Shown here: in pieces, positions 8,319 to 17,178 of the stretch
Layout of the letters: each line of letters starts with the position of its first letter
How positions within the stretch are numbered: position 1 is the stretch's first letter
IMG/VR virus record: IMGVR_UViG_3300046534_000742
Span: 1-33,934 of that record
DNA: 33,934 nucleotides
Source: a virus
Strand: one strand, 5' to 3'
Made by a program: the position numbers and the translations under genes
Notes under the pieces: generated by a model
What the model saw: only the letters and a program-made list of their open reading frames with translations
Databases searched by the model: none
What the model was told of the DNA's origin: nothing

Positions 8319-9752
8319 ATGAATTGGTTTACTAAATTATTTAGCAATGCGACTTTGAAAGAGCCTGAGTGGTGGAAGCAGAAAGGATTTATTCGTCCTA
8401 CTGGATCTGGTCAAAGTGTTACTGTTGACAGTGCTATGCGGGTATCAGCGGTTTATGGTTGCGTTCGTATTATATCTGAAGCAATCGCAGCGCTACCAAT
8501 TAAGATTTATGAGAAGACTGAAGATGGCCGCGAGGTTTCAGACCATTACTTAAATAATTTGATTAATTTGCCTAACTCTATTCAAACCGGTTTTGAGTTG
8601 AGAGAATTTCAACTATCTGATTTATTGCTTCGCGGTAATTCATACAACCAAAAAGTAAGAACCAATCGCGGTCAACTTGGGGAGATTATTCCGTTATATT
8701 CTCAGTATATGAATGTAGATAAGACGAGAAACGGTAAATTAATTTTCGACTATCAAGAAACCGGGTCGGCTCGCGTCTATAACCAGGATGAGATTTGGCG
8801 GATATCAGGCCGAAGCTCCAACGGCGTGACTGGTGATAGCCCGATATCACAAGCCAAAGAAGCGATTGGTTTAGCATTGGCATTAGAAGAACATGGCGCA
8901 GCTTTGTTTAAAAACGGAACACAAACCGGCGCAGTTTTTGAGATACCTGGGACATTAGACGACAAGGCTTTCAACCGGCTACAAGAAGAACTCAAGAAAA
9001 AGCAAGGTTCATCACACGCGCACGAAAATCTAATCCTAGAAGGTGGTTTAGTTCGTAAGTCTATCGCGATGACAGCCGAAGATTCACAATTCATCGAAAC
9101 GCGAAAGTTCACGATTGCTGATATTGCTCGATTTTACCGGGTGCCTTTGCATAAGCTGAATGAAATGTCAGCGGCTACCTTCTCGAATATTGAACACCAG
9201 TCAATCGAGTTTGTCACCGACACGCTAACGCCTTGGATGGTCCGTATTGAATCTTCAATCTATCGCGACCTGCTAACTAGTAAAGAACGTGAAAAGCTCT
9301 ACGCGAAACACTCGGTCAACGCATTGCTTCGCGGTGCCACCAAAGAACGATCAGACTTTTATAAAGCTGGTATCAATGATGGATGGCTGAAACCTAACGA
9401 GGTTAGAGGCTACGAAGATTTAAACAAAGAGAACGGGCTTGACACATTTAGGCAGCCACTCAACACCACTACAGTGGGCGCTAAAGAGCAGCAAATGACA
9501 GACGCGGCAATTAGTAACTTGGTTGAGATGGAAGTAAAAGCACTCAAGCAAGATAAAGCCAAAGACCCAAAACACTTTGTAGATTTCTACGCTCGACACT
9601 TAACCAAAGCGGCCAACATGCTCGCGATTAACAAGCAAGATTTAATCCCTTATGGCGAAGCGCGATTGAAAGCGATTGAGACAGGTATTAATGACACTCT
9701 ATTAACCAATATTTCAGCCAACGCGGCTGATGAAATGAAGGCGATCTTATGA
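8319..9752 (+). CDS. Portal protein (HK97 family)
   Basis: 477 residues. Family signatures include the N-terminal SAVYGCVRIISEAIAALP, LLLRGNSY, IPLYS, GDSPI and ADIARFYRVPLHKLNE followed by FSNIEHQSIEFV. It forms the dodecameric ring at the capsid vertex through which DNA enters and to which the tail joins. It starts 3 bases after TerL and overlaps the protease by 4 bases. Confidence 0.93.
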   Translation: MNWFTKLFSNATLKEPEWWKQKGFIRPTGSGQSVTVDSAMRVSAVYGCVRIISEAIAALPIKIYEKTEDGREVSDHYLNNLINLPNSIQTGFELREFQLSDLLLRGNSYNQKVRTNRGQLGEIIPLYSQYMNVDKTRNGKLIFDYQETGSARVYNQDEIWRISGRSSNGVTGDSPISQAKEAIGLALALEEHGAALFKNGTQTGAVFEIPGTLDDKAFNRLQEELKKKQGSSHAHENLILEGGLVRKSIAMTAEDSQFIETRKFTIADIARFYRVPLHKLNEMSAATFSNIEHQSIEFVTDTLTPWMVRIESSIYRDLLTSKEREKLYAKHSVNALLRGATKERSDFYKAGINDGWLKPNEVRGYEDLNKENGLDTFRQPLNTTTVGAKEQQMTDAAISNLVEMEVKALKQDKAKDPKHFVDFYARHLTKAANMLAINKQDLIPYGEARLKAIETGINDTLLTNISANAADEMKAIL

Positions 9753-10444
9753 ATGAAATATATATTGATGATGTAATAGGTGGCGATTATTTTTATGATG
9801 AAGGCACCACTAACCGGGGCATCAGGGAAACACTAGATTCAATGTCTGGTGATATTCGGGTTTTTATTTCATCTCCTGGTGGCAGCGTTTTTGAAGGCCA
9901 CGACATTTACAACAGCATCAAAGATTATGATCGGGGCAGTGTTCAAATTGTTATTGGTAGCATTGCCGCAAGTATTGCCAGCGTTATCATGCTAGCCGGT
10001 GATGGATTGCCAATGGTAAGAGCCAACTCAAGCATTATGATTCACGACCCCTCAACGATTGTGATGGGTACAGCCGCAGAAATGCGACAGACAGCCGACA
10101 CGCTCGACACGATAAAAGAAACAATCATCAGTGTTTATAAAGAAGCGGTCCCAGGTGACGCGATAGACTTCAATGATTTAATGTCAAAAGAGTCATGGTT
10201 TACAGCTCAACAAGCAATTGATATGGGTTTAGCTATTGCTTATGACAAAGCCCAACCAGCACCCACCAATCAAACAAAATTACATGGGTTAAGTTATCAA
10301 GATTTAATGGCAGCATTCAAAGATAGCATTAAACCGATTATTGAGCCGATTATTGATCCAGTTATTGAGCCGATTATAGAAAACACACTCCCCAATCTGG
10401 AAGCAAGAAAAAGATTTTTAGAAATACAGTCGGATGACTGCTAG
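9749..10444 (+). CDS. Head maturation protease (ClpP-like serine protease)
   Basis: 231 residues. SSPGGSVFEG (41-50) is the oxyanion strand, Ser75 in AASIAS the nucleophile and His99 in MIHDPS the base, as in ClpP-type prohead proteases. It should cut the capsid N-terminal scaffold segment during maturation. The C-terminus (about 194-212) carries unusual tandem IEP/IDP repeats (PIIEPIIDPVIEPII) that may be a linker or scaffold interaction segment. Directly upstream of the capsid gene. Confidence 0.9.
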   Translation: MNEIYIDDVIGGDYFYDEGTTNRGIRETLDSMSGDIRVFISSPGGSVFEGHDIYNSIKDYDRGSVQIVIGSIAASIASVIMLAGDGLPMVRANSSIMIHDPSTIVMGTAAEMRQTADTLDTIKETIISVYKEAVPGDAIDFNDLMSKESWFTAQQAIDMGLAIAYDKAQPAPTNQTKLHGLSYQDLMAAFKDSIKPIIEPIIDPVIEPIIENTLPNLEARKRFLEIQSDDC

Positions 10445-10525
10445 GGCGGATGCTCTAAACAAGAAAACCCTTACCGATTAATTCGGTTTATTAATGCCTT
10501 ATGGCAAATTATAGGAAAAAATATT

Positions 10526-11695
10526 ATGTTACAATTAGACGAAATGAGATTGAAGCGCGGTCAAGTAGTTGATCAAATGAAAAACCTGATTGGCGCCAAC
10601 CCAGGAGACAAGTGGACTCCAGATGTTGAAGCCAGTTATCAAAAAATGGATACTGACCAGATTAGTATCAAAAATGAAATCGGCAGGATTGAAAAGCAAA
10701 CTAAACTTGATGCTGATTTAGATAGCGTCATTGTCAATGTTTCTCGAAGCACTGGCAAAGATGCAAAAGGCGTTAAGTCACCAGAGTATAAAAACGCTTT
10801 TATGAATTTGATGCGAGTCGGCAAAGGCAATGTAGGCCATGACGTGTTAAACGCCTTGCAAGTAGGCGCAGCGACAGAGGGCGGCAATATAGTGCCTACT
10901 GAGTTGGACGCTGTGATTGTTGAATATTTGCAGGACTATAACGAATTTCGGGCTTTTGTAAATGTCGAACAGGCTGGATCTGATCGCGATATTCCACTTG
11001 AAACAACTTTAGGCGCAGCAGCTTGGACAGCAGAAGAGGCAGCATATAACGAAAGTGATGCGGCTTTTGGTAAGGTTTCATTAACTGCTCACAAACTAAC
11101 CAGGATTATCAAAGTTTCAGAAGAACTTGTACAAGATTCCGTCTTTGATTTGATGACTTATTTGGGACGCAATTTTGGCAAGTCTTTCGGACTAGCAGAA
11201 GAGGCCGCGATTGTTGCTGGTAATAACTCTGGTAAACCCAATGGTTTTAACACGGCGGCCGGTACTGGCGTTACTGTAGCAGGTACAACCGCGATCACTG
11301 CCCTTGAATTGGTTGATTTTTTTCATTCATTAACCGCACCTTATCGAAGAGCGGCGACTTTTGTGATGGCAGATGCAACAGCTGCAGCTATTAGAAAGTT
11401 AGTTGACGGTAATGGTCAGTTTATTTGGCAACCTGGATTACAAGCGGGACAGCCTGACATGCTATTAGGTAAGCCTGTTATCACGTCTGCGTCAATGCCT
11501 GCAATGACAACTGGATTAGATTCAATCTCATTTGGTGATATGTCAGCTTATACTTTGATGGAGCGAGGATCACGCCAAGTTCAAGTGCTTAATGAGCTTT
11601 ATGCTGGTACAGGTCAAGTTGGCTATCGCATGTTTGCTAGAATGGATGGTGACTTAATTGACACCAATGCAGTCAAAAATCTCACTATGGCTTAA
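10526..11695 (+). CDS. Major capsid protein (HK97 fold)
   Basis: 389 residues. The N-terminal roughly 80 residues are charged and helical (the delta or scaffold domain), then a cleavage-prone linker and the HK97 core: AATEGGNIVPTELDAVI, a Glu-rich E-loop region, LTRIIKVSEELVQDS, NNSGKPNGF, LLGKPVI and a C-terminal GYRMFARMDGD. The N-terminal domain is probably removed by the upstream protease. An 81-base gap separates it from the protease; the RBS is GGAAAA. A terminator follows it. Confidence 0.95.
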   Translation: MLQLDEMRLKRGQVVDQMKNLIGANPGDKWTPDVEASYQKMDTDQISIKNEIGRIEKQTKLDADLDSVIVNVSRSTGKDAKGVKSPEYKNAFMNLMRVGKGNVGHDVLNALQVGAATEGGNIVPTELDAVIVEYLQDYNEFRAFVNVEQAGSDRDIPLETTLGAAAWTAEEAAYNESDAAFGKVSLTAHKLTRIIKVSEELVQDSVFDLMTYLGRNFGKSFGLAEEAAIVAGNNSGKPNGFNTAAGTGVTVAGTTAITALELVDFFHSLTAPYRRAATFVMADATAAAIRKLVDGNGQFIWQPGLQAGQPDMLLGKPVITSASMPAMTTGLDSISFGDMSAYTLMERGSRQVQVLNELYAGTGQVGYRMFARMDGDLIDTNAVKNLTMA

Positions 11696-11711
11696 AGGTC
11701 ATTTATTAATC

Positions 11712-11736
11712 GGGGCGGCTAATGTCGCCCCTTTTT
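11712..11736 (+). terminator. Intrinsic terminator after the capsid gene
   Basis: GGGGCGGC, loop TAAT, GTCGCCCC (one G-T wobble) and five T. Placed between capsid and connector genes, it would give far more capsid transcript than tail transcript. Confidence 0.85.
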
Positions 11737-11752
11737 AATTACGGAGGTAAGC

Positions 11753-11920
11753 ATGATTAAATTATTAGTTTCATTAGCCGGGACAGATTTTGACGGGAAA
11801 CCATTTTCTAAAAAAAATGGTGATACGGTTAACCTAGACGCGAAAAGCGAGGCTAACTATATCCGCGAAGGCATGGCGGAACCGGCAGCAAAGCAAAAAA
11901 CTATCAAACTAAAAAAATGA
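11753..11920 (+). CDS. Small Lys-rich head protein of unknown role
   Basis: 55 residues, MIKLLVSLAGTDFDGKPFSK at the start and a Lys-rich end (KQKTIKLKK). A strong RBS (GGAGG, 11743) precedes it, and its stop overlaps the next gene as ATGA. Small basic proteins between capsid and connector are frequent in HK97-type phages; no function is assigned. Confidence 0.6.
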   Translation: MIKLLVSLAGTDFDGKPFSKKNGDTVNLDAKSEANYIREGMAEPAAKQKTIKLKK

Positions 11921-12483
11921 AGATCGAAAGAATACTAGACGCTAAAGCCGAGGCGGTTTCTCTCGGAGAAGCGCGTAGGCAATGCCGAATATTAGGAACT
12001 GACGATGACGACACGTTAAGGTCATACATTGAAGCAGCGCGTAATCACGTTGAAACAGTTACCAGAAACGCACTTATTGAAAGCACCTATGCATTTTATT
12101 TTGATGAGTTTGAAGATTTCTATAATATTTATAGCCCGATTGTTTCAATAACTTCGTTTGATTATAAAATAACTGATAATATTGGCACTTATGCAGCTAG
12201 TTTAACCGGTACAGATTACCATTTAAATACTGACCAAGGTTTGATAACATTGGCAGATGATGCAATGGATGATTTATACGAGCAATCAAATGCTATCAAG
12301 ATTATTGCTGTAACAGGTCAGCCTAATATCGGCGCTGTAAAGGGTGATATAAAATTGGCTATGCTTTTATTAATAGGCCATTGGCACGAAAACCGAGAGG
12401 CTACTATTAGCGGAACCATAATTAAGCCAATACCTTTTGGCGTTAGTGACTTATTGAACCCCTATAGAGCTTATCGATTATGA
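11917..12483 (+). CDS. Head-tail connector (HK97 gp6-like)
   Basis: 188 residues. LGEARRQCRI-GTDDDDTLRSYIEAARNHVETVT is the conserved connector start (residues about 17-51), followed by a beta region and IKLAMLLLIGHWHENREA (about 147-164). It forms the ring below the portal. Overlaps both neighbours by 4 bases. Confidence 0.85.
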   Translation: MKIERILDAKAEAVSLGEARRQCRILGTDDDDTLRSYIEAARNHVETVTRNALIESTYAFYFDEFEDFYNIYSPIVSITSFDYKITDNIGTYAASLTGTDYHLNTDQGLITLADDAMDDLYEQSNAIKIIAVTGQPNIGAVKGDIKLAMLLLIGHWHENREATISGTIIKPIPFGVSDLLNPYRAYRL

Positions 12484-12797
12484 GAGCTGGCAAGCTACGC
12501 GATAAAATCGAAATACACAGCCACACATCGGCGGTAGATGATTTCGGCCAGTCCGTTAAAACGTACGCCTTATTAAAAACCGTCTGGTCTGAAGCCTTAA
12601 CCATCTCAGCTAACGAGACAGAAACGGGCGGCAAGTATGAAGGGCGCTCAATCTTTCAATTTACAATCCGATATACGGCGGGAGTCAACAACAAAAACCG
12701 CATTGTTTTTGGTGGGCAGAATTACGAAATATTCGAGGTTCTAAATACAGCGGCGCGAAATGTAGAGCTAAAAATTAAGGCCGTTTTAGATGAGTAG
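12480..12797 (+). CDS. Head-tail adaptor/joining protein
   Basis: 105 residues with the head-tail adaptor pattern: AGKLRDKIEIHSHT at the start, a WSEAL turn, TIRYTAGVNNKNRIVFGGQNYEI and a closing beta strand. It plugs or extends the connector for tail docking. ATGA overlap with the upstream gene, 8-base overlap downstream. Confidence 0.85.
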   Translation: MRAGKLRDKIEIHSHTSAVDDFGQSVKTYALLKTVWSEALTISANETETGGKYEGRSIFQFTIRYTAGVNNKNRIVFGGQNYEIFEVLNTAARNVELKIKAVLDE

Positions 12798-13206
12798 CTT
12801 TGTTGACATATCGGTTGTGGGCGATAAAGAGTTGCAAAAAAAGCTCAAGCGACTCGACATTAAATTACAAAAGAAAATTGTCCGCAACGCTATCAGCCGC
12901 GCAATTTTGCCGGTTAAGCATAAAGCTAAATCTCTGGTCCCGGTAGAAAGCGGATTATTGAAAAAAAGCATCAAACGCAAAACGGGCGTTAAAAAAGGCG
13001 TTGCTAGGGCCAGAATTGTAACAGGCACCCGAATCGAACTAGGAATACCCATAGATGCAAAAGGCTATTACCCAGCAGCGATTGAGTACGGAACACAACA
13101 CCAACCCGCTAAATCATACATGCGCGCGGCAATTACAGCACTCAGAAGTCAAGTTTTAAAGAAAACCGGCGATCACATTGACGAAGGAATTAAGAAAAAC
13201 CTATGA
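12790..13206 (+). CDS. HK97 gp10-like tail component
   Basis: 138 residues, basic. VVGDKELQKKLKRLD, then SLVPVESGLLKKSIKRK, then YYPAAIEYGTQHQPAKSYMRAAI are the family hallmarks. Part of the neck or tail completion set. It overlaps the next gene by 4 bases. Confidence 0.88.
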   Translation: MSSFVDISVVGDKELQKKLKRLDIKLQKKIVRNAISRAILPVKHKAKSLVPVESGLLKKSIKRKTGVKKGVARARIVTGTRIELGIPIDAKGYYPAAIEYGTQHQPAKSYMRAAITALRSQVLKKTGDHIDEGIKKNL

Positions 13207-13634
13207 CTATTGAAAGTGCGATTACAACAGGTTTAACAGCGGCATTTGTTGCTGATGGTACTTTGTCAGGTTTGAGCGTGCCGGTTTACGCGCATATTGC
13301 CCCACAAGATGCGGTTTACCCCTATGTGAACTATTCAATTTTAAATAGTGTGACAGAGAATTTATTGGACCCGGTGGGCGCTAGTTTGACGCTAACCTCT
13401 GTTGATATTGATTTTAGCGTTTATTCAAGCTCGGTATCACAACGCGCGCTAATTAAGACCAGCATTAAAAACAAGCTACACGGATTTAGAGGGGCTTTAG
13501 GCACAGAAAACCTTGACATCAGAAGTTCCACAATGTCATCGGTTTCAGATTTTACAGAATCAGACCTTACTGGGTCAGATGCACAGATTTACCGATCAAG
13601 TTTCACTTTCAATTTATTTTACAACTGGAGTTAG
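13203..13634 (+). CDS. Tail terminator/completion protein (DUF3168-like)
   Basis: 143 residues. LSGLSVPVYAHIAPQDAVYPYVNYSI is the DUF3168-type opening, with a VDIDFSVYSSSVSQRALIK-type middle and a beta-rich end. It caps the tail tube. Followed after 4 bases by the tube gene. Confidence 0.8.
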   Translation: MTIESAITTGLTAAFVADGTLSGLSVPVYAHIAPQDAVYPYVNYSILNSVTENLLDPVGASLTLTSVDIDFSVYSSSVSQRALIKTSIKNKLHGFRGALGTENLDIRSSTMSSVSDFTESDLTGSDAQIYRSSFTFNLFYNWS

Positions 13635-13638
13635 AAAA

Positions 13639-14037
13639 ATGTCCGATACAGGCACAGGCACAACTATTGCTTTTGGAACCTCATCATTTAGTGCTGAGAT
13701 CACCAGCATTTCATCCGGCGGCATATCCCGCGAAAGCTATGATACCTCGCACATGGGGACCACTGGCAGCATGACCAAAGCGCCTAAGAAATTAGTCGAT
13801 CAAGGTACGGTTGATCTGGAATTTAAATTTGATCCAGATGCTCAACCACCTATTAGTGGCCCTACTGAAACAGTCACAATCACTTTTCCTATTCCCTCTG
13901 GTGATAGTGCCGGTGCTACGCTGATCGGTTCAGGATTTATAACCAATTTTGAATGGGGCGCAGAGCTTGAAGAAGAGATGACCGCATCAGCAACGTTAAC
14001 CTGGGCAGCAGCACCCGCATGGACGGCAGCAAGCTAA
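13639..14037 (+). CDS. Major tail tube protein
   Basis: 132 residues from ATG 13639; a longer frame from 13513 overlaps the upstream gene and is not used. ITSISSGGISRESYDTSHM, a VDLEFKFDPDAQ stretch and FITNFEWGAELEEEMTASATLTW are typical of siphovirus tail tube proteins. Its stop overlaps the chaperone start (TAATG). Confidence 0.85.
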   Translation: MSDTGTGTTIAFGTSSFSAEITSISSGGISRESYDTSHMGTTGSMTKAPKKLVDQGTVDLEFKFDPDAQPPISGPTETVTITFPIPSGDSAGATLIGSGFITNFEWGAELEEEMTASATLTWAAAPAWTAAS

Positions 14038-14381
14038 TGTCACTATCTCAACAGATATTAGACTGCGACGATTCGACAATTGAACCCATAGACCTCCCTG
14101 AGTGGGGCGTCAAGGCTTTTATACGCACCATGACTGGCACTGACCGCGATTCTTGGGAATTGTACGCTAGCAAGCAACTAGAGAAGGTCAACGGCGTCAA
14201 TATCCGCGGTAAGCTGGCTTGTCTTTCTTTGTGTGACGAAAACGGCAAGCGCTTATTTGGCGATGGACAGGCCGAGGCTTTATCAAAGAAAAGCTCGAAG
14301 GCTTTAAACCGAGTTTATGAAGCATCGTTAAAGCTCAATAAACTCAGTGATGAAGATATTGAGGCGTTAGAAAAAAACTAG
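14037..14381 (+). CDS. Tail assembly chaperone, short form (G-like)
   Basis: 114 residues from ATG 14037. SLSQQILDCDD, LPEWGVKAFIRTMTGTDRDSWE and AEALSKKSSKALNRVYEASLKLNKLSD are typical of tail chaperones that coat the tape measure. The end of the frame carries the slippery site; most ribosomes should stop at the TAG at 14379. Confidence 0.8.
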   Translation: MSLSQQILDCDDSTIEPIDLPEWGVKAFIRTMTGTDRDSWELYASKQLEKVNGVNIRGKLACLSLCDENGKRLFGDGQAEALSKKSSKALNRVYEASLKLNKLSDEDIEALEKN

Positions 14382-14689
14382 AATGCCGACCTGAAAGAAT
14401 GTTTTGGGTCGGCTTATCTTTAAAAATGGGCATGAGTGTTAGCCGGTGCCAGAAAGAATTTAATTCGGCTGATTTTGCCGAGCTAATCGCCTACAACAAC
14501 CTCAATCCTTTTATGATCGATAGGTCTGAATACATGCTAGCCACTCTTTGCGCTTTGACCGCTAATATCAATTCAAAAGCCAAGCAATACACCCGTGATG
14601 ACTTTCTATTGCAGCAAGCAAAAAAAGTTCCTCAAAGCTCACAAATGATGGAGAAACAAATGGAGGCGCTATATGGCCCTAATAAGTAA
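14037..14689 (+). CDS. Tail assembly chaperone, frameshifted long form (GT-like)
   Basis: A -1 shift at 14372-14378 joins the G-like frame to the frame ending at 14689, adding 103 residues (217 total). The second frame has no stop between 14372 and its end. The added part (ERMFWVGLSLKMGMSV, FAELIAYNNLNPF) resembles the T domain that contacts the tube protein. The T part alone could start at ATG 14399, but it lacks a convincing RBS. Overlaps the tape measure start by 17 bases. Confidence 0.8.
14372..14378 (+). other. Programmed -1 ribosomal frameshift site
   Basis: A AAA AAC in the zero frame (codons AAA AAC), directly before the TAG at 14379. This is the X XXY YYZ slippery pattern at the conserved G/T location of tailed phages. 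Confidence 0.8.
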
Positions 14690-16055
14690 CCTATCGGTTG
14701 GCATTAGTGCCAATATGAAGCCGTTGCAGAAAGGTTTAGCGAAGACCCGAAAGAAAATCAAAGGTTTTGTTAAGTCGGTGGCTAATATTAAATCTGGTAT
14801 TGTCGCGGCGCTAGGTGGCGTAGCGATTACGGCTGTTTTAAACAAATCACTTGCGGCATGGAAAGAGCAGGAACAGGCAGTGGCTAGCCTGCAAGCGGCT
14901 AATGAATCGATGGGACGGTCATCGATTGGATTAACGCAAGCAATGATCAATCAGGCGGCCGAGCTACAAAAAGAGGGCATCATTGGGGATGAGGCTATCA
15001 TTCAAGGGCAATCATTTTTAAGCACTTTTGGTCAAATATCAGACGACATGCTACCCAGGGCTACCCGCGCAATGGTTGATTTGATGGCTAAAACTGGCAA
15101 GTCAGGACAAGGCGCAGCCAACATGATCGGCAAGGCAGCAATGGGTATGGGCGGCGCATTGCAGATAGCAGGCATTACTTTGTCTGATACAACCAAAGCA
15201 GCCATAAAAGCCGAAAACCAAATGAAAAAGTTAGCCCTAGAGGGTGGTATTAATTTACGCGGACTGGGTGAAGACGGTAAAGTTTTTAAGATGATCTTAA
15301 CTGACATAGAATCTCAGATAGGCGGCACCAATAAAGCATTGGGCGCAACCGCTTCGGGCGGCATAGAGCAGTTCAAAAACGGTATTGGTGATTTGTATGA
15401 AATTCTTGGGTCCGTTACCAGTAGCGCCATTTCACCCTGGCTAAGAGAACTTGCTGCTAATATAGGAAATGTTAGTGTAGATTCAGAATCAATGGGTAAA
15501 CAATGGAGAAACACAATGAGAAATATTGTTCACGCGTCAATACCTTTTTTGAATGCGTTGGGCGGTATTAAGCTAGCGGTTAAAACTTTAGAATTAGCCT
15601 TTGGCGGTTTTGAACTATTCACACTGACGGTATTTAAAAGCCTAGCCAGCGGGGTTAGTTCAGTCGCGGGGTTTTTCGGCATGGACACTGCTGGAGCTGA
15701 TGAAGCCTTAAGGGGACTAAATAAAGATTTCAATAGTCAATTGGGTTTAGTCGAAAACCTTAAAAAAGAGTTAGGTACTATTTATGATGATGTTGAAAAT
15801 AGACAATTCGGTAAAGATTTATTAAATTCTTTTAATGATTTTGATAAACGATCAGAAGCAAATTTTAATGCAATAAAAAATTCCAAAGTCACTCCTGAAT
15901 CATTCGCACCCAAACCAACGAGTAACTTTTCTGTTAAATCAGGCGACACAACTGGCAGCGACATTCGGCCCCTGTTCCCCAAAGTTGATAGAACAAACGA
16001 ACTGTTAGGAATAATCAGCAATAATATCGGACGACAATCGGCGGTTTTCCAATAA
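14673..16055 (+). CDS. Tape measure protein (short)
   Basis: 460 residues, short for this class. SNLSVGISANMKPLQKGL opens it as in many tape measures. A hydrophobic segment KSGIVAALGGVAITAVL lies at about 41-57, a Gly/Met-rich helix AANMIGKAAMGMGGALQIAG at about 149-168 and another hydrophobic region around 286-330. At roughly 0.15 nm per residue it predicts a tail near 70 nm. Its stop overlaps the next start (TAATG). Confidence 0.85.
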   Translation: MALISNLSVGISANMKPLQKGLAKTRKKIKGFVKSVANIKSGIVAALGGVAITAVLNKSLAAWKEQEQAVASLQAANESMGRSSIGLTQAMINQAAELQKEGIIGDEAIIQGQSFLSTFGQISDDMLPRATRAMVDLMAKTGKSGQGAANMIGKAAMGMGGALQIAGITLSDTTKAAIKAENQMKKLALEGGINLRGLGEDGKVFKMILTDIESQIGGTNKALGATASGGIEQFKNGIGDLYEILGSVTSSAISPWLRELAANIGNVSVDSESMGKQWRNTMRNIVHASIPFLNALGGIKLAVKTLELAFGGFELFTLTVFKSLASGVSSVAGFFGMDTAGADEALRGLNKDFNSQLGLVENLKKELGTIYDDVENRQFGKDLLNSFNDFDKRSEANFNAIKNSKVTPESFAPKPTSNFSVKSGDTTGSDIRPLFPKVDRTNELLGIISNNIGRQSAVFQ

Positions 16056-16810
16056 TGGCAACGCAATTAGATATTCAACAAAACTCACGCATAAGCCAGA
16101 ATAAAGACGGTTTTAGAGTCGATAGAATAGCGCTGGTTTCTGGTGTAACTGGCGACCCAGACGAACGACTCTATAACGCAATAACAGACGCAGGTTTGCC
16201 TGATTACGGCGATGAACACCCGTCAATTTCTGGGATATACCTGAATGAATTAAGCGCTGATGTCATTGACCCAGAAACCGTAAAAGTGACGCTGAGTTAT
16301 TACAATGACTCAGAAACAGCAGAGGGCGGCGAAACTACCTCAAGGGCGTCAGGATCAACCAACATAGAAGAAACAAAGCTAGATATTAATGGCGATGACA
16401 TGACAACTCGTTATGTTAAAGGCGGGATTATCTATCCTGGCGTTAGTTTTACAGCAGAAATAGAACGGCCAAGAGTGACGTTTGATTTTGAGTACACAGT
16501 GTCGAGCTTTCCTAAAACAACGATTGATACCTACTTAGGGAAAATTAATTCTGTAATCTGGAATGGTTACGCGGTTGAAACTATCCTTTGTGTTGCGGTA
16601 GATGTTAGCCAGGAGGGTTCATTATATCGAGTAAGGATATCATTCGCGTATAACTCTCAAACATGGGCGTTCTTGGCGAAAATGCCAACAGCGCCACCTT
16701 TAACCGCACATGCCACAGACCCAGATAGCGATCTAAACTTAACAACTGGAATCAGGCCGTTTGATGTTTATGAGCAAGTGGACTTTTCATCACTTAGCCT
16801 GAGTTTATAA
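16055..16810 (+). CDS. Tail tip protein, unknown family
   Basis: 251 residues, acidic and beta-rich (VKVTLSYYND, RVTFDFEYTVSSFP, YRVRISFAYNSQTWAFLAK). Placed right after the tape measure, where distal tail proteins are encoded, so a tail-tip or baseplate role is inferred. The acidic head segment (residues about 31-60) mentions no known motif. No J-like or tail-tip hub family is recognised. Confidence 0.6.
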   Translation: MATQLDIQQNSRISQNKDGFRVDRIALVSGVTGDPDERLYNAITDAGLPDYGDEHPSISGIYLNELSADVIDPETVKVTLSYYNDSETAEGGETTSRASGSTNIEETKLDINGDDMTTRYVKGGIIYPGVSFTAEIERPRVTFDFEYTVSSFPKTTIDTYLGKINSVIWNGYAVETILCVAVDVSQEGSLYRVRISFAYNSQTWAFLAKMPTAPPLTAHATDPDSDLNLTTGIRPFDVYEQVDFSSLSLSL

Positions 16811-17124
16811 TGTCGAATATAACCATATTAAGAAACGTCAAAATAGGTGATAGGATAACTAGTAAATTATTCAACGCCATTACTGACGCTATTAATAAAA
16901 ACACAAATTCAATTGCGGCACCTAGAAATTTTACAAAAAACAACAGCACTGAAGTTGAAGCGTCTGGTTTAACAGATTTAACTTTCAATTCAACCAGTGT
17001 AACCGAGTCTACCCAGACCGCAACGGATAGCAACGGCGATACTGTAGATATTGAACGAGTTGATAGTATTGTTTTTGAAAATTCCAGCGGTAACGTATTG
17101 ACGCTAAATATCACTTATTCTTAA
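16810..17124 (+). CDS. Small tail tip protein
   Basis: 104 residues. N-terminal KIGDRITSKLFNAITDAINKN helix, then a Thr/Ser-rich beta half (SVTESTQTATDSNGDTVDIE). Shares a one-base overlap with the gene before it. Probably a virion protein by position; family unknown. Confidence 0.55.
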   Translation: MSNITILRNVKIGDRITSKLFNAITDAINKNTNSIAAPRNFTKNNSTEVEASGLTDLTFNSTSVTESTQTATDSNGDTVDIERVDSIVFENSSGNVLTLNITYS

Positions 17125-17178
17125 TTGATAGACAAATCAGAGTTTCCATTGTATGCCTTTTATGAGTAAATTAAAAAC

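Noticed and set aside
13513-13638. N-terminal extension of the tail tube gene
   Set aside because: It would overlap the tail completion gene by over 100 bases; ATG 13639 follows that stop and matches family length.
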